From Lysobacterales bacterium (GTDB taxonomy: Bacteria > Pseudomonadota > Gammaproteobacteria > Xanthomonadales > Marinicellaceae): a stretch of DNA of 64,000 bases. The stretch is from the NCBI GenBank assembly GCA_026988115.1, contig JALSLV010000047.1, forward strand, positions 48,341-112,340, given 5' to 3'. The notes beneath the pieces are model-generated. The model made no database searches and was not told where the DNA came from. It saw only the letters and a list, made by a program, of their open reading frames with translations. Both the position numbers and the translations under genes were made by a program. Positions 42,569 through 52,387 of the stretch are shown here, one piece after another (the first letter of the stretch is position 1; each line of letters begins with the position of its first letter).

Positions 42569-43241
42569 TAGTACAAATAGATTGGTATTGTGAGAGTGAT
42601 ATTGGTGTAAATTTTAAAGTATCCATCGGCGACAATAAACAAGGATTGGATTTTTTTGAATCAAATAAATCAATTGGAGTGTTGCCAATAAGGTTCCAAC
42701 CAGCAGGGGATTCAAGCGGATAAATACCGGTTTGACTACTGCCAATAGCGACGCTGCCTTTTTTGACGCGAACACGAGGAGAGGAAAGCCGAGGAGCTTG
42801 AAGTTTTTTATTTAAACCGCTTAAATAAGGAAACCCAGGTAAAAACCCAATAAAATCGACAGTATAAATGGGTGAGCTGTGTAAAGAAATAATTTGATCA
42901 ACAGTAAAATTTAGCTTTTTTGAGAGAGAAATTAAATCAAGTCCTAACGAGGGATGATAACACACAGGAATCTTCCAATGTGAGGATTTAATTTCAGTGT
43001 AAAAATCGGTATTTTGATACAACTCTAATAGCTCACCAATAAATATTTTAGCTTTAGTGCCATGATTTACATAGAGTGTAAGACAGCAATAAGCAGGAAC
43101 AGAATCAATAATGAGGTCAGGAAATAATTTAAGAATTGCTTTATTAAAATGATAAATTTCACGGCTTGTGTTGGGGTTTATTTCATTTTTCCATGCAATG
43201 AGAAAACAAGATTGTTCAATTTGTTGGATGTTTATTGGCAT
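42561..43241 (-). CDS. pxpB: 5-oxoprolinase subunit B (KipI-like)
   Basis: A 226-residue cyclophilin-like-fold subunit. Family motifs 'IPVCYHPSLGLDL', 'YTVDFIGFLPGFPYLSGLNKKLQAPRLSSPRVRVKKGSVAIGSSQTGIYPLESPAGWNLIGNTPI' are spread over the second half. It works with PxpC in the ATP-dependent step of pyroglutamate hydrolysis. It overlaps pxpA by 10 nt. Confidence 0.93.
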   Translation of the reverse strand: MPINIQQIEQSCFLIAWKNEINPNTSREIYHFNKAILKLFPDLIIDSVPAYCCLTLYVNHGTKAKIFIGELLELYQNTDFYTEIKSSHWKIPVCYHPSLGLDLISLSKKLNFTVDQIISLHSSPIYTVDFIGFLPGFPYLSGLNKKLQAPRLSSPRVRVKKGSVAIGSSQTGIYPLESPAGWNLIGNTPIDLFDSKKSNPCLLSPMDTLKFTPISLSQYQSICTND

Positions 43242-43939
43242 TTTCTGTATAAATACTGAGCAAGTTGTATGGCTTGAGGATTATCGGAATGCAAACAAAA
43301 AGTATCGGCCTTAATGGCAACTTTGTTGCCATCGATGCTAGTAATAAATCCTGTATTAACAATTGATTGTACTTGATTATAGGCATTTTCGGGTTTTTTA
43401 ATAATAGCCCTTTTTAGTGAGCGATTAACGAGGCTAAGGTCTTGGTTATATCGCCTATCGATAAAGGCTTCATAAATAACTTCAAATTTACCTTTTGCCA
43501 GTTGAGCTAGGACAGATTTATAGGGTGCAAATAGTTTAACGGAAATATTTAATTGAAGATAAACATCTAAAACCAGTTGAGCGAGAAGAGAATCAAAACA
43601 GGTTAAATTATACAAGGCTCCGTGCAGTTTAATGTGATTCATTTTAACATTGAACAGCGAACACATCGCATTGAAGTTGGCAATTTGATTGTAAAGAGAT
43701 TCTGATAAATCATCTGCAGAAAGTGAAATAATCTTTCTCCCAAAATTCTCTTTATCGGGAAATGAAGGGTGTGCACCCACCAAAACATTGTGCTTAATGG
43801 CTAATTTTAAAGTCGAACAAATACTCTGAGTATCGCCAAAATGACCACCACATGCAATATTGCATTCGTGAATATAAGGCATCAGTTTGGAATCATTGCT
43901 CATGCCCTCACCCAAATCGCAGTTAATATTAAATTTCAT
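43232..43939 (-). CDS. pxpA: 5-oxoprolinase subunit A (LamB/YcsF family)
   Basis: A 235-residue TIM-barrel-like subunit with the signature 'NCDLGEGMSND' at the start, 'NIACGGHFGDTQSICSTLKLAIKHNVLVGAHPSFPD' and 'HIKLHGALYN'. First gene of pxpABC. The operon recycles the 5-oxoproline that forms spontaneously from glutamine and glutamate. No regulator of the pathway is visible next to it. Confidence 0.95.
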   Translation of the reverse strand: MKFNINCDLGEGMSNDSKLMPYIHECNIACGGHFGDTQSICSTLKLAIKHNVLVGAHPSFPDKENFGRKIISLSADDLSESLYNQIANFNAMCSLFNVKMNHIKLHGALYNLTCFDSLLAQLVLDVYLQLNISVKLFAPYKSVLAQLAKGKFEVIYEAFIDRRYNQDLSLVNRSLKRAIIKKPENAYNQVQSIVNTGFITSIDGNKVAIKADTFCLHSDNPQAIQLAQYLYRKCQ

Positions 43940-44155
43940 TGAGCAATTATACCGATAAAATAAGTAAAGACCAAGGTAGGTGGAATTAAATTATATCTGC
44001 AGTCTTAACAAAATCTTAACTTTATGTTAGTATACAGTGATTGGAAGAAGCATAGGGGACAAAACAGCAACAACTTAACTTAAAGCTGCCTATCTTTTTT
44101 TCCAAGAAGAAATACTTACAATTAACAATGAGCAAATGACTCAGTGGGAGAAATT

Positions 44156-46573
44156 ATGAAATTTAGAAAATCGGTACTAACCGTTTGTATCAACGCAGCA
44201 ATGGCATCAGCGATAATAGCACCAACAACATTATTGGCACAAGATGATTCACCAGTATTAGAAGAAATTATTGTCACCGCACAACAACGTGAACAGTCAC
44301 TAGCTGATGTTCCTATTTCAGTTGCCGTAATTGACGGAGACTTATTAAAAGAACAAGCCATCGAAAAAATGGCAGATTTGCAGTTTTCAGTACCAAACTT
44401 TACCATGGCAGAAAGTGGAATCGGCACCAATGTCTTTATTCGTGGCATTGGATCAGGAAATAATCAAGGATTTGAACAATCTGTTGGTGTCTATGTTGAT
44501 GGCATTCATCATGGTCGTGCACAACAAGCTCGAGCACCGTTTTTTGATTTACAACGCGTAGAAGTTTTACGTGGTCCGCAATCCATACTATTTGGGAAAA
44601 ACTCTATTGCTGGTGCATTGAATATGACTACAGCTCGACCAACTAATGAGTTTGAAGGTGAGGTGGCGTTGAGTCATGGTTTTACTTATGGGGATACCGA
44701 GGCTTCCGTGGTTTTATCTGGACCAGTTAATGATCGTTTTCGATACCGAATTGCCGGTCGTTACCATGAATTAGATGGTTATGTAGAAAACCTAACCTTA
44801 AATCGCACAGAACCTGCGCAAAACGATTACACCTTAAGAACAACCTTTGAGTTTGATTTTACCGACACCATGATGGGCACATTAAAAATTGAGTCGTCAA
44901 AATTTGATGTGGTGGGAAGAAATATAGAAATTACGGGAGAGCTGCCAGCAGCAGTTGGACCTTTTGCGGGATTAACATATTCTCAGATTTTAACAGGTGT
45001 CTTTGGTCAAGATGTTTCTGTGTTGAATAACACACTTGATGGCAAACGACACGCTAATGGTGATTTTAGTAATAACGATCAGTTTGAAGCCGTATTGATT
45101 TTGGATTGGGATATGGAGAACCATTCATTAAGATCGACTACTGGAATCTCAAATTTTGAATACAATGATAACTGCGATTGTGATTTTACAGGCGCAAATA
45201 TCTTTACTTTACCATTACAAGAACAATACGATCAGATATCACAAGAAATTCGTTTAACTTCAAATCTTGATGGCCCAATAAATTATATTGTTGGAGGCTT
45301 TTATCAAGACAGTGAGCACAAATTTCATGATGCAATTCAAGTGCCATCCAGCTCAATTTTGGTGCCTTTGTTGAATCTTTCTAGCCCTGGCTTGGGTGAT
45401 TTATTTTCCAATACAGCAGGTCCTCGTGATGCTTTAGTTAACAGTTCAATTGCTTCTGCCTTTGGTCAAGTGGATTGGGATATTAGCGACACCATGACGT
45501 TGCAACTAGGTGGGCGATTAACGCACGAAACAAAAAATGGAACGAAAAATTTAACCATAACCAGTATTGATGGCAGCCCTTTATCTCCAGCACAAGCAAT
45601 TGTAGCGGATTTTTATGCACTTGTTTTTGATATTGGCGCATCCAATGCGTTGAATATTATTGACCCAACGATTTCAGACAGATTAGGTACGCACCCAATT
45701 AAGGGCCGTATTTCTGATACCACCTTTACACCAGATATTAAACTGTATTGGGATGTGTCTGATGACACAATGCTCTATGTCAGTGCGGTGCAAGGCAGTA
45801 AATCAGGTGGTTTTGACTTTAGAGCCAATAACAAAGGCGCATCAGCGACATCTGAAGATGCTTTTGAATTTGACAGTGAAAAAGCCACCAGTTTTGAGTT
45901 TGGTGGAAAAATGAGCCTGTTAGATGGTGCAGCAGAATTAAATTTTGCTGCTTACTACACAAAGTATAAAGACTTACAAGTTTCAATTTTTGATGGAACT
46001 CTTGGATTTAATGTGGGTAACGCGGCTAAAGCAGATGTTAAAGGTTTAGAGCTTGATGGCAGATGGCAAGCAACAAATAATTTAACATTAACAGGTTCTC
46101 TTGCTTTTACTGATTTTGAATTTAAAGATTACACCAACGGTCGTTGTAACTTTGGTCAAGCACCAAATGGTCCACAAGCGGCTGATGGTTTCTGTGATTA
46201 TTCAGGTCAAACCAATCAATTGGCATCGGATTATCAAGGAACTTTTAGTGCACACCACAACAAAGAATTATCTGGTGGAATGGAGTTAGATACGACATTT
46301 AGTGTGTTCTTCACTGATAAATACCACGCATCGGCAAGTTTGGATCCTGCTTTGATACAGCCAGCATACCAAACTTTAAATTTACGTGTGGGATTATCTA
46401 ATCCAACCAATGGATGGGATGTGGCAATTTTGGGTGAAAATTTAACGGATGAAGATGTTATTCTTTTTGGTGGCGATGCGCCCTTGTCAGGTTCTACCTT
46501 TGGAGCCATTGCGAAATATAATTTTGTTAACCAAGGCAGAAGAGTGGCGGTTCAGTTTACTAAGAAGTTTTAA
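44156..46573 (+). CDS. TonB-dependent outer-membrane receptor 2
   Basis: An 805-residue receptor. Signal peptide ending near LLAQ, TonB-box-like 'EEIIVTAQQREQSLADVPISVAVI', plug domain (about residues 35-160: 'FIRGIGSGNNQGFEQSVGVYVDG', 'RVEVLRGPQSILFGKNSIAGALN') and a barrel ending in 'RRVAVQFTKKF'. The start at 44156 has a GGGAG ribosome site; the ATG at 44144 precedes it. The plug pattern matches the large group of proteobacterial receptors often used for oligosaccharides, terpenoids or siderophores. Substrate unknown. The gene is monocistronic with its own terminator. Confidence 0.93.
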   Translation: MKFRKSVLTVCINAAMASAIIAPTTLLAQDDSPVLEEIIVTAQQREQSLADVPISVAVIDGDLLKEQAIEKMADLQFSVPNFTMAESGIGTNVFIRGIGSGNNQGFEQSVGVYVDGIHHGRAQQARAPFFDLQRVEVLRGPQSILFGKNSIAGALNMTTARPTNEFEGEVALSHGFTYGDTEASVVLSGPVNDRFRYRIAGRYHELDGYVENLTLNRTEPAQNDYTLRTTFEFDFTDTMMGTLKIESSKFDVVGRNIEITGELPAAVGPFAGLTYSQILTGVFGQDVSVLNNTLDGKRHANGDFSNNDQFEAVLILDWDMENHSLRSTTGISNFEYNDNCDCDFTGANIFTLPLQEQYDQISQEIRLTSNLDGPINYIVGGFYQDSEHKFHDAIQVPSSSILVPLLNLSSPGLGDLFSNTAGPRDALVNSSIASAFGQVDWDISDTMTLQLGGRLTHETKNGTKNLTITSIDGSPLSPAQAIVADFYALVFDIGASNALNIIDPTISDRLGTHPIKGRISDTTFTPDIKLYWDVSDDTMLYVSAVQGSKSGGFDFRANNKGASATSEDAFEFDSEKATSFEFGGKMSLLDGAAELNFAAYYTKYKDLQVSIFDGTLGFNVGNAAKADVKGLELDGRWQATNNLTLTGSLAFTDFEFKDYTNGRCNFGQAPNGPQAADGFCDYSGQTNQLASDYQGTFSAHHNKELSGGMELDTTFSVFFTDKYHASASLDPALIQPAYQTLNLRVGLSNPTNGWDVAILGENLTDEDVILFGGDAPLSGSTFGAIAKYNFVNQGRRVAVQFTKKF

Positions 46574-46634
46574 ATACTCATAAAAAGTTGTTTAATAGTT
46601 AATATTAAAAGGCTTTTAAAAGAGAGAGAGGAGG

Positions 46635-46664
46635 AAATCCCCACACAAAGTGGGGATTTTTTTT
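46635..46664. terminator. Rho-independent terminator after receptor 2
   Basis: A 10-bp perfect stem (AAATCCCCAC / GTGGGGATTT), 5-nt loop and a long T run. Confidence 0.92.
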
Positions 46665-47886
46665 AGAAAAAATTTAATGCTTTTCCAAGGGATTTTATCG
46701 CGAGCCCTAGGGTGATGAAAAGAATCACAATACCGAGGCTATTTTGCATTTTTGAATTAACATGCGAACCAAGTAGGGGTTTATTATTCATAATCCAAAT
46801 TAAGAAAAGTGCGATTAATGGCAATAATAATCCGTTGGCAATTTGAGCAAATTTAATCACCTCGATAGATTTGAAACCAATTGATGAAAAAACAATGCCT
46901 AAAATTAAGACAACTGCCCAACTGAGTCGAAAACGAAAAGACTTTAGGTTATTGTGCCAATTAAAACAGCCCGATGCAACATAGGCAGCTGCCAAAGGTG
47001 CAGTAATGGCAGAGGTGATTCCTGCGGCAAATAAGCCAATGGCGAGTAGGTATTTAGCGTAATGACCAAATAAAGGCTCTAGACCCAAAGCGAGATCACT
47101 GGCATTATGAATGTCGCCACCCTTAATGGCTGCAGCGCTAATCATAATTGCTATAGAAACGATACCACCACCGATTATTGAGATGAATGTATCACGCTTT
47201 GCCGCAACTAAATCTGCTTTTGTTGACCACTTTTCCTGCACCAATGAGGCATGCAGAAATAAATTATAAGGCACCACAGTGGTGCCGATTAAACCAATTA
47301 TAATCAGTGAACTGCCCTGGGGAAAAGAAGGAACGAACAAACCCTTAACAACAGCTATTAGATTCGGAGAAGTCAGCATTGCCGTGATAACAAAAGCCAA
47401 AGACATCAAAAGAACTAATGACACCAATGCTTTTTCGATAAATTTATAGTTGCCAATCCACAAAACAGTAAAAGCGACTAAACCGATAAGTAAACTAAAA
47501 ATATTGACAGGTGTGTTTTCGAGTTGAAAAGAAGAGCTTTCAAATAGGGTTTCCAGTCCCAAAACCCCACCACTAATATTGCCCGCTTCATAAGCGGCAT
47601 TTCCAACTAAGATTGCCGATACCATTAATCCGATGGCGAGCCATTTAAATAATGGGTTAGGAATTTCGTTTCGCACGGCTTGAGCCAAACCCTTGCGTGC
47701 AACCAACCCAAGCCGTGCAGACATTTCTTGCAACACAATTGTTGCAAAAATCGAAAACACCATCGCCCAAAGTAAAGCAAACTGGTACTTAGCACCTGCA
47801 ATAGTGCAAATGGTCACCGTTCCGGGCCCTATAAATGCGGCAGCAACAAGCACGCCAGGGCCTAAGTTTTTAAATGGATTTTTCAT
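46663..47886 (-). CDS. NRAMP-related metal-ion transporter with altered ion-binding motifs
   Basis: A 407-residue inner-membrane protein with about 11 helices and the NRAMP fold ('GPGVLVAAAFIGPGTVTICTIAGAKY', 'VLQEMSARLGLV', 'GNAAYEAGNISG'). Canonical NRAMP proteins bind Mn2+/Fe2+ with TM1 DPGN and TM6 MPH. Here the TM1 motif reads GPGT (G20, T23) and the TM6 motif VPY (V205, P206, Y207), so the Asp, Asn, Met and His are all replaced. The substrate may therefore differ from Mn/Fe; related non-canonical members transport Mg2+, but these residues alone do not prove it. It overlaps the DUF2891 gene by 4 nt. Confidence 0.85.
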   Translation of the reverse strand: MKNPFKNLGPGVLVAAAFIGPGTVTICTIAGAKYQFALLWAMVFSIFATIVLQEMSARLGLVARKGLAQAVRNEIPNPLFKWLAIGLMVSAILVGNAAYEAGNISGGVLGLETLFESSSFQLENTPVNIFSLLIGLVAFTVLWIGNYKFIEKALVSLVLLMSLAFVITAMLTSPNLIAVVKGLFVPSFPQGSSLIIIGLIGTTVVPYNLFLHASLVQEKWSTKADLVAAKRDTFISIIGGGIVSIAIMISAAAIKGGDIHNASDLALGLEPLFGHYAKYLLAIGLFAAGITSAITAPLAAAYVASGCFNWHNNLKSFRFRLSWAVVLILGIVFSSIGFKSIEVIKFAQIANGLLLPLIALFLIWIMNNKPLLGSHVNSKMQNSLGIVILFITLGLAIKSLGKALNFF

Positions 47887-48983
47887 TGATTTTCTTTTTT
47901 ATTTTGACTTTGGTTTAAAGTATAGATGGCAAAGCTGCCAAGCCAGTGCCCACCTTCATAACTGTCTGAGACAAGATTAGGCAAAGAGTAGCGCACGTGC
48001 TTATCGGCAAGCTTTCGTAAATGAGCATAGCGAGGGTATTGGTTCGCTAAACCATACAACACCCAAGCACGACTAAAATTCAACCCATCTAAATGCACTA
48101 ACTTGCCATCACTTCTATCAGAAACAACACCAACATTCAGGTCAAATTTCTTTTTACGCATTTTGGGTAAGAAATGCCTTAGCCACGCATGAAATTCTTT
48201 TTCAGCCAAAACTCTGCGCATAATATCAACTTCTTCTAAACAGGGCGATAAAAAATCAAAACCACCAGGCTCCCACTCAAGGGGACAGTTTTTATCACTA
48301 AGATAAAAATGCCGTGCTCTTTGGGTGATGGTATTAAGGAGTTTACTATCCCCAACTGCCTGAGCATAATCAAAAGCAAAAACCATACCAAAGGCGGTGT
48401 TGGGGTGTTCACCCACGCGAATGTTGTAATAAAGCTTGGGTAAAAACTCAATAAATTTATTCGCTAACAACTCAGATAAAGGTTTCAGGTTGTTTTCTAA
48501 TTCGCGAGCTAGAGGATCATCCCATGTGTGTAATTCTTGTGCTAACTTCAATAACCAAGCCCAGCCATAAGTGCGCTCCCATGATTGATTGTATTTGCCG
48601 TTAAAATATTCGACTTCTTTAGCAATATTTTCTTTAGAAATGTGATTTTTGAGCAATGCACGTAATTCTGCAGCAGATTCAATATTGGGGTAGTTTTTCA
48701 ATAATGAAACCATGGACCAATGCCCGTGGACTGCCGAATGCCAATCAAAACAGCCGTAGAATGCTGGGTGCATTTCTTTGGGTGTTTTCAAGTCTTTCTC
48801 ACTGCCCAAGGTTTGCCCCAATTTATAAGGGTATTGGGTTTCAACACAATGAATCGGCAATTGAGCTAACCGTTGAGCTTGAGAAACACCTAAACTTGGT
48901 GTTTTAGGTTGTTTGATTGATTTGGTTAAGCCGTAGGTGGATATAAAGAGCAAAATAAGAGCTAAAAAGAGGTTTTTTTTCAT
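47883..48983 (-). CDS. DUF2891 family exported protein
   Basis: A 366-residue protein with an N-terminal signal peptide (about residues 1-20) and an all-helical, alpha/alpha-barrel-like body. Family markers: 'HPAFYGCFDWHSAVHGHW', 'ERTYGWAWLLKLAQEL', 'HPNTAFGMVFAFDYA' and 'WEPGGFDFLSPCLEE'. Function unknown; the fold pattern recalls polysaccharide-acting enzymes. It is translationally coupled to the NRAMP-related transporter, which suggests a shared process. Confidence 0.88.
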   Translation of the reverse strand: MKKNLFLALILLFISTYGLTKSIKQPKTPSLGVSQAQRLAQLPIHCVETQYPYKLGQTLGSEKDLKTPKEMHPAFYGCFDWHSAVHGHWSMVSLLKNYPNIESAAELRALLKNHISKENIAKEVEYFNGKYNQSWERTYGWAWLLKLAQELHTWDDPLARELENNLKPLSELLANKFIEFLPKLYYNIRVGEHPNTAFGMVFAFDYAQAVGDSKLLNTITQRARHFYLSDKNCPLEWEPGGFDFLSPCLEEVDIMRRVLAEKEFHAWLRHFLPKMRKKKFDLNVGVVSDRSDGKLVHLDGLNFSRAWVLYGLANQYPRYAHLRKLADKHVRYSLPNLVSDSYEGGHWLGSFAIYTLNQSQNKKENQ

Positions 48984-49078
48984 AATTTCAGGTGTGTTAT
49001 AATTATTACTAGTTTAACTTAAAATTAACAACAATGAAGGTATAATCTCAATCAATCAAACAAAAAAAGGGAAATCTC

Positions 49079-52000
49079 ATGAAAAACCTGCTCAATTTTA
49101 TCTTCTTTTCATCCTTGTTTTTACTGCCACAAAGTCATGCCATAACTTTTCAAAGCACTACGCTAAATGATGCCTCTGAACCAAATTATATAAAACTTAA
49201 TTACCCTTCAAATAGTCTTGGGGTTAACTTTGAAACCATAAGTGCTGATTTTAATGGCGATGGTTTTGATGATATCTTATCTTTAGGAGGACAAACAAGT
49301 AATTTTGGTACAGGTGGTATTACTGTTACAATACCTTTAGCAATGATGCTTTACGATGATGGCGAATACAAAGACCACGATATAGGAGTCAATTTTACCA
49401 GCGCTGTGGTTAATGTGGTTGATGTAGATAAAGACGGTGATCTTGATGTTGTCACCTTGTCAGGTTATATTCTTGTTAATGATGGAGCGGCAAATTTTTC
49501 AGTAGAACGGTATAACAACCAGTGGTCTGCTGGCAATAATGTTTTTACACTCGATTGGGATAATGATGGTGATTTGGACATTGTCACGCAGAAGCGAATT
49601 TTCCTCAATGATGGAGCATTAAATTTTAACCAGGATTTTGCCACACTTAATTTTTTGCAACAGGGGATGGTTGATGTTTTTAATTACAGTGACATTAATC
49701 AAGATAGTCGTATAGATTTAGTTGTAGGAAATGGAACTCAATTGCAATCATGGATAAAGAATGAACAAGGCGACTTAGTATTAACCAATGAAATAAACCT
49801 TGGCAATCCTATTATTAAAATACAAGCTATGCCACCAAAGGACGGCAGTCAAAATTTCTTAATCGTATCATCTGATGCGCAAGGCACACAAAAACTGTAT
49901 CAATTGCTAAATGATGGAACGGGTGTGTTTTTGTTTGCGGAGATTAATGTTGAATTACAAGATATTGGTTCAGGTGGCATTGAATACACAAAGTTCTTTA
50001 ATGTTGATTTAAACAACGATGGAAGCGATGAGTTGGTTGTTTCAGCAAATTATTCGGATTTTTTAGATTGTGATAATTCACAAAGCTTAGTGCTTATTTT
50101 AGAAAGAGGTTCAAATAATGATTGGCAAATAAAAGAAAAGCTGCATTCAGAAGCGTATAGGGATAACGGTCTATTATCAGAGTTTTCAATAGGAAGAAAG
50201 GACATACCACTCATAATTGACTTAAACGCAGATCAGTTGCCTGACATCGTTCAGCAAGGCAATAACACAATGATTTGGTTTAATAAATCCAGTCAAGAAA
50301 ACGATTTTTCTTTTAAATTGTCTAATAAAAGTATCGCACAGTTTCATAAATCCATAGCTGTTAATGACTATGATAATGATGGCAATGCTGATATATTTAT
50401 GGCAGCAGAATATCAGCATCGTTGCCGTGTTCCTGAGGTGACTTATACCCCTATATATTTTATTACTAGCCAATTGTGGATAAATCAAGAGGATAACAAG
50501 TTTAAACCCTTCGTGTCACAATTTGGAGGGGGCAATGATTTTTTGCAGGCCTATGAATACGCTATTTTTGCGGATTTAGAAGGAAACGATGAACAAAATT
50601 TAATTGTGACCTTTCCCGCCAATGATAGCTTCCCTCGAGCGAGTCGCTATGTTTACCCTCGCCTTGTTGACCCGGGTTTATCTTTTGATTTACCTGAGGT
50701 CACACTCAACGCCCAAACAGCGCAAATGAATGCATCGAGTAGTTCACGCCAAATTGTGATGATTGCCGATACCAGCGAGGCACCCATTATTGTTAGTCAA
50801 TTGGGCTCTGGTGGAATTGTTGAAGTGGCGCGATTGAATTTTGGGGCTAGAAATGGGGAGTTTAAAATAGCCGATATGGACGGTGATGGCGACTTAGATA
50901 TTATTGCAAGTGACCGAGCAGACAATAACTCCATAAAAATATGGTATAACGATGGTGGTTTAAATTTTACACCTGCTAGCTTGGCGTCTCAAGGTGCAAT
51001 CTCATTGGTTACTATCGATATCAATAATGACGGAAAATTAGACATAATGGCAGGAAATTATAGTCATGATATTTGGCTTAATCAAGGCGATAGAAATTTT
51101 GTAAAAGACCAGTACGATGATGATTTTTGGTATGTGGTTCTAGGAAAAGATGAAAAACCAAATCAAATTCCAGAATACATGCAGGAAGTGGACTGGAACA
51201 ATGATTCAAAACCGGACTTATTGGTTTCAATATCTGGATTATCCTCTGTTTATATTAATGAAAGTACAGCACAAGAGGTGAGTTTTTATAAAGTATTTGA
51301 AGGGGCAAACTCGCACTTGTTGGGGCATGAAAAATTAATTGATTATAATCAAGACTCGAAAATGGATTATATTGAATTGATTAATAACAATATTGTATTT
51401 AATGTGCAGCAAGAAGAGAAAGTTGCGACGGGTTTGTATTTTGACTCCAATCATAATGGGCATGGTTTCTCAGTGGATGAAATAGGCAGAGATAACCTTT
51501 ATTATTCTATTTTTTATTCCTATAAATCCGATGGTGCACCAGAATGGTTTGCCGTATTAAGTCGGTATGTTGGAAGGCATTCTGGTTACACTTTGCAACA
51601 AGCCAATAATTCTCAAAAAATCAAGTTCACCTACGATTACACAAGCCAAAGTGCGCAAATTAGTGATGACCCAGAACTCGGAGGAAGAGTGGGTTTTAGT
51701 CATGGTGTAAATGATTCTCCCGAGGTGCTTTCCCGTGCTTTCTTTGATATATACAATCCAGTTAGTCAAGCTAATTGGAACATCCAAGAAATTATACCTT
51801 TCTCACAACGTCCACAAAATGATTTTTCAGGTCATTGGTGGGCAGGAGAAAACGATTCGGGTTGGGGTATTTCGCTCAATTTCAAACAAGATAATGGTGT
51901 GCAAACAGTGGTGGCAACTCTGTACTTTTATGATGAGGAAGGACAGCCTGTTTGGGTGATTGGCACACAAGAAGGTTTTGAATTGAATCAAGATATTACT

Positions 52001-52219
52001 ATCAATATGGATAAAGTCAATGGCTATGGGCGATTGCAAAACAGTGTCGAATTAACACGAGTGCCAGCAGGAACAATTACCATCAACTTAAATCAAGCCT
52101 CACAAAACATAAACCAAGCAGGGCACTTGAGTATGGATATACATTATCCTGATGATGTTCAGAATAATAATTGGGTGCGTGAATCTATTCCATTTGGTCT
52201 TTTATCCAAGCCACGATAG
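49079..52219 (+). CDS. Secreted FG-GAP/VCBS-repeat protein
   Basis: A 1046-residue exported protein. Signal peptide ending near SHA, then numerous FG-GAP/VCBS repeats over about residues 40-790 with calcium-binding-type loops (DFNGDGFDD, DVDKDGDLDVVT, DWDNDGDLDIVT, DMDGDGDLDI, DINNDGKLDIM), which should form a beta-propeller or two. The C-terminal 250 residues carry two related units, 'GLYFDSNHNGHGFSVDEI' and 'GHWWAGENDSGWGISLNF', each followed by strands with Trp and Asp/Gly. It is monocistronic with a GGGAAA ribosome site. Calcium-dependent surface binding is the likely role; the ligand is unknown. Confidence 0.85.
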   Translation: MKNLLNFIFFSSLFLLPQSHAITFQSTTLNDASEPNYIKLNYPSNSLGVNFETISADFNGDGFDDILSLGGQTSNFGTGGITVTIPLAMMLYDDGEYKDHDIGVNFTSAVVNVVDVDKDGDLDVVTLSGYILVNDGAANFSVERYNNQWSAGNNVFTLDWDNDGDLDIVTQKRIFLNDGALNFNQDFATLNFLQQGMVDVFNYSDINQDSRIDLVVGNGTQLQSWIKNEQGDLVLTNEINLGNPIIKIQAMPPKDGSQNFLIVSSDAQGTQKLYQLLNDGTGVFLFAEINVELQDIGSGGIEYTKFFNVDLNNDGSDELVVSANYSDFLDCDNSQSLVLILERGSNNDWQIKEKLHSEAYRDNGLLSEFSIGRKDIPLIIDLNADQLPDIVQQGNNTMIWFNKSSQENDFSFKLSNKSIAQFHKSIAVNDYDNDGNADIFMAAEYQHRCRVPEVTYTPIYFITSQLWINQEDNKFKPFVSQFGGGNDFLQAYEYAIFADLEGNDEQNLIVTFPANDSFPRASRYVYPRLVDPGLSFDLPEVTLNAQTAQMNASSSSRQIVMIADTSEAPIIVSQLGSGGIVEVARLNFGARNGEFKIADMDGDGDLDIIASDRADNNSIKIWYNDGGLNFTPASLASQGAISLVTIDINNDGKLDIMAGNYSHDIWLNQGDRNFVKDQYDDDFWYVVLGKDEKPNQIPEYMQEVDWNNDSKPDLLVSISGLSSVYINESTAQEVSFYKVFEGANSHLLGHEKLIDYNQDSKMDYIELINNNIVFNVQQEEKVATGLYFDSNHNGHGFSVDEIGRDNLYYSIFYSYKSDGAPEWFAVLSRYVGRHSGYTLQQANNSQKIKFTYDYTSQSAQISDDPELGGRVGFSHGVNDSPEVLSRAFFDIYNPVSQANWNIQEIIPFSQRPQNDFSGHWWAGENDSGWGISLNFKQDNGVQTVVATLYFYDEEGQPVWVIGTQEGFELNQDITINMDKVNGYGRLQNSVELTRVPAGTITINLNQASQNINQAGHLSMDIHYPDDVQNNNWVRESIPFGLLSKPR

Positions 52220-52229
52220 ATAAAAACAA

Positions 52230-52256
52230 GAGCTCTTTTCGATTAGAAGAGAGCTC
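52230..52256. other. Stem-loop without a T tail
   Basis: Arms 52230-52240 and 52246-52256 (GAGCTCT core, one mismatch) follow the FG-GAP gene. The plus side ends in CAAAT and not a T run, so termination is possible but not convincing. The rest of the 168-bp gap before maeB shows no gene. Confidence 0.4.
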
Positions 52257-52387
52257 AAATCATAAAAGTTTCTTAATGAACATCAAAAACTTCAATTCTC
52301 ATGGTTTAATGCATTGAAATAACTTAAAATAGTCAGTCCGAAAATTGTGAGTTATGAATGCTCACTACTTACTCAAAGGGGACAACG

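Noticed and set aside
52230..52256. Terminator after the FG-GAP gene
   Set aside because: The hairpin is good but no T run follows on the plus strand, so it is listed only as a stem-loop.
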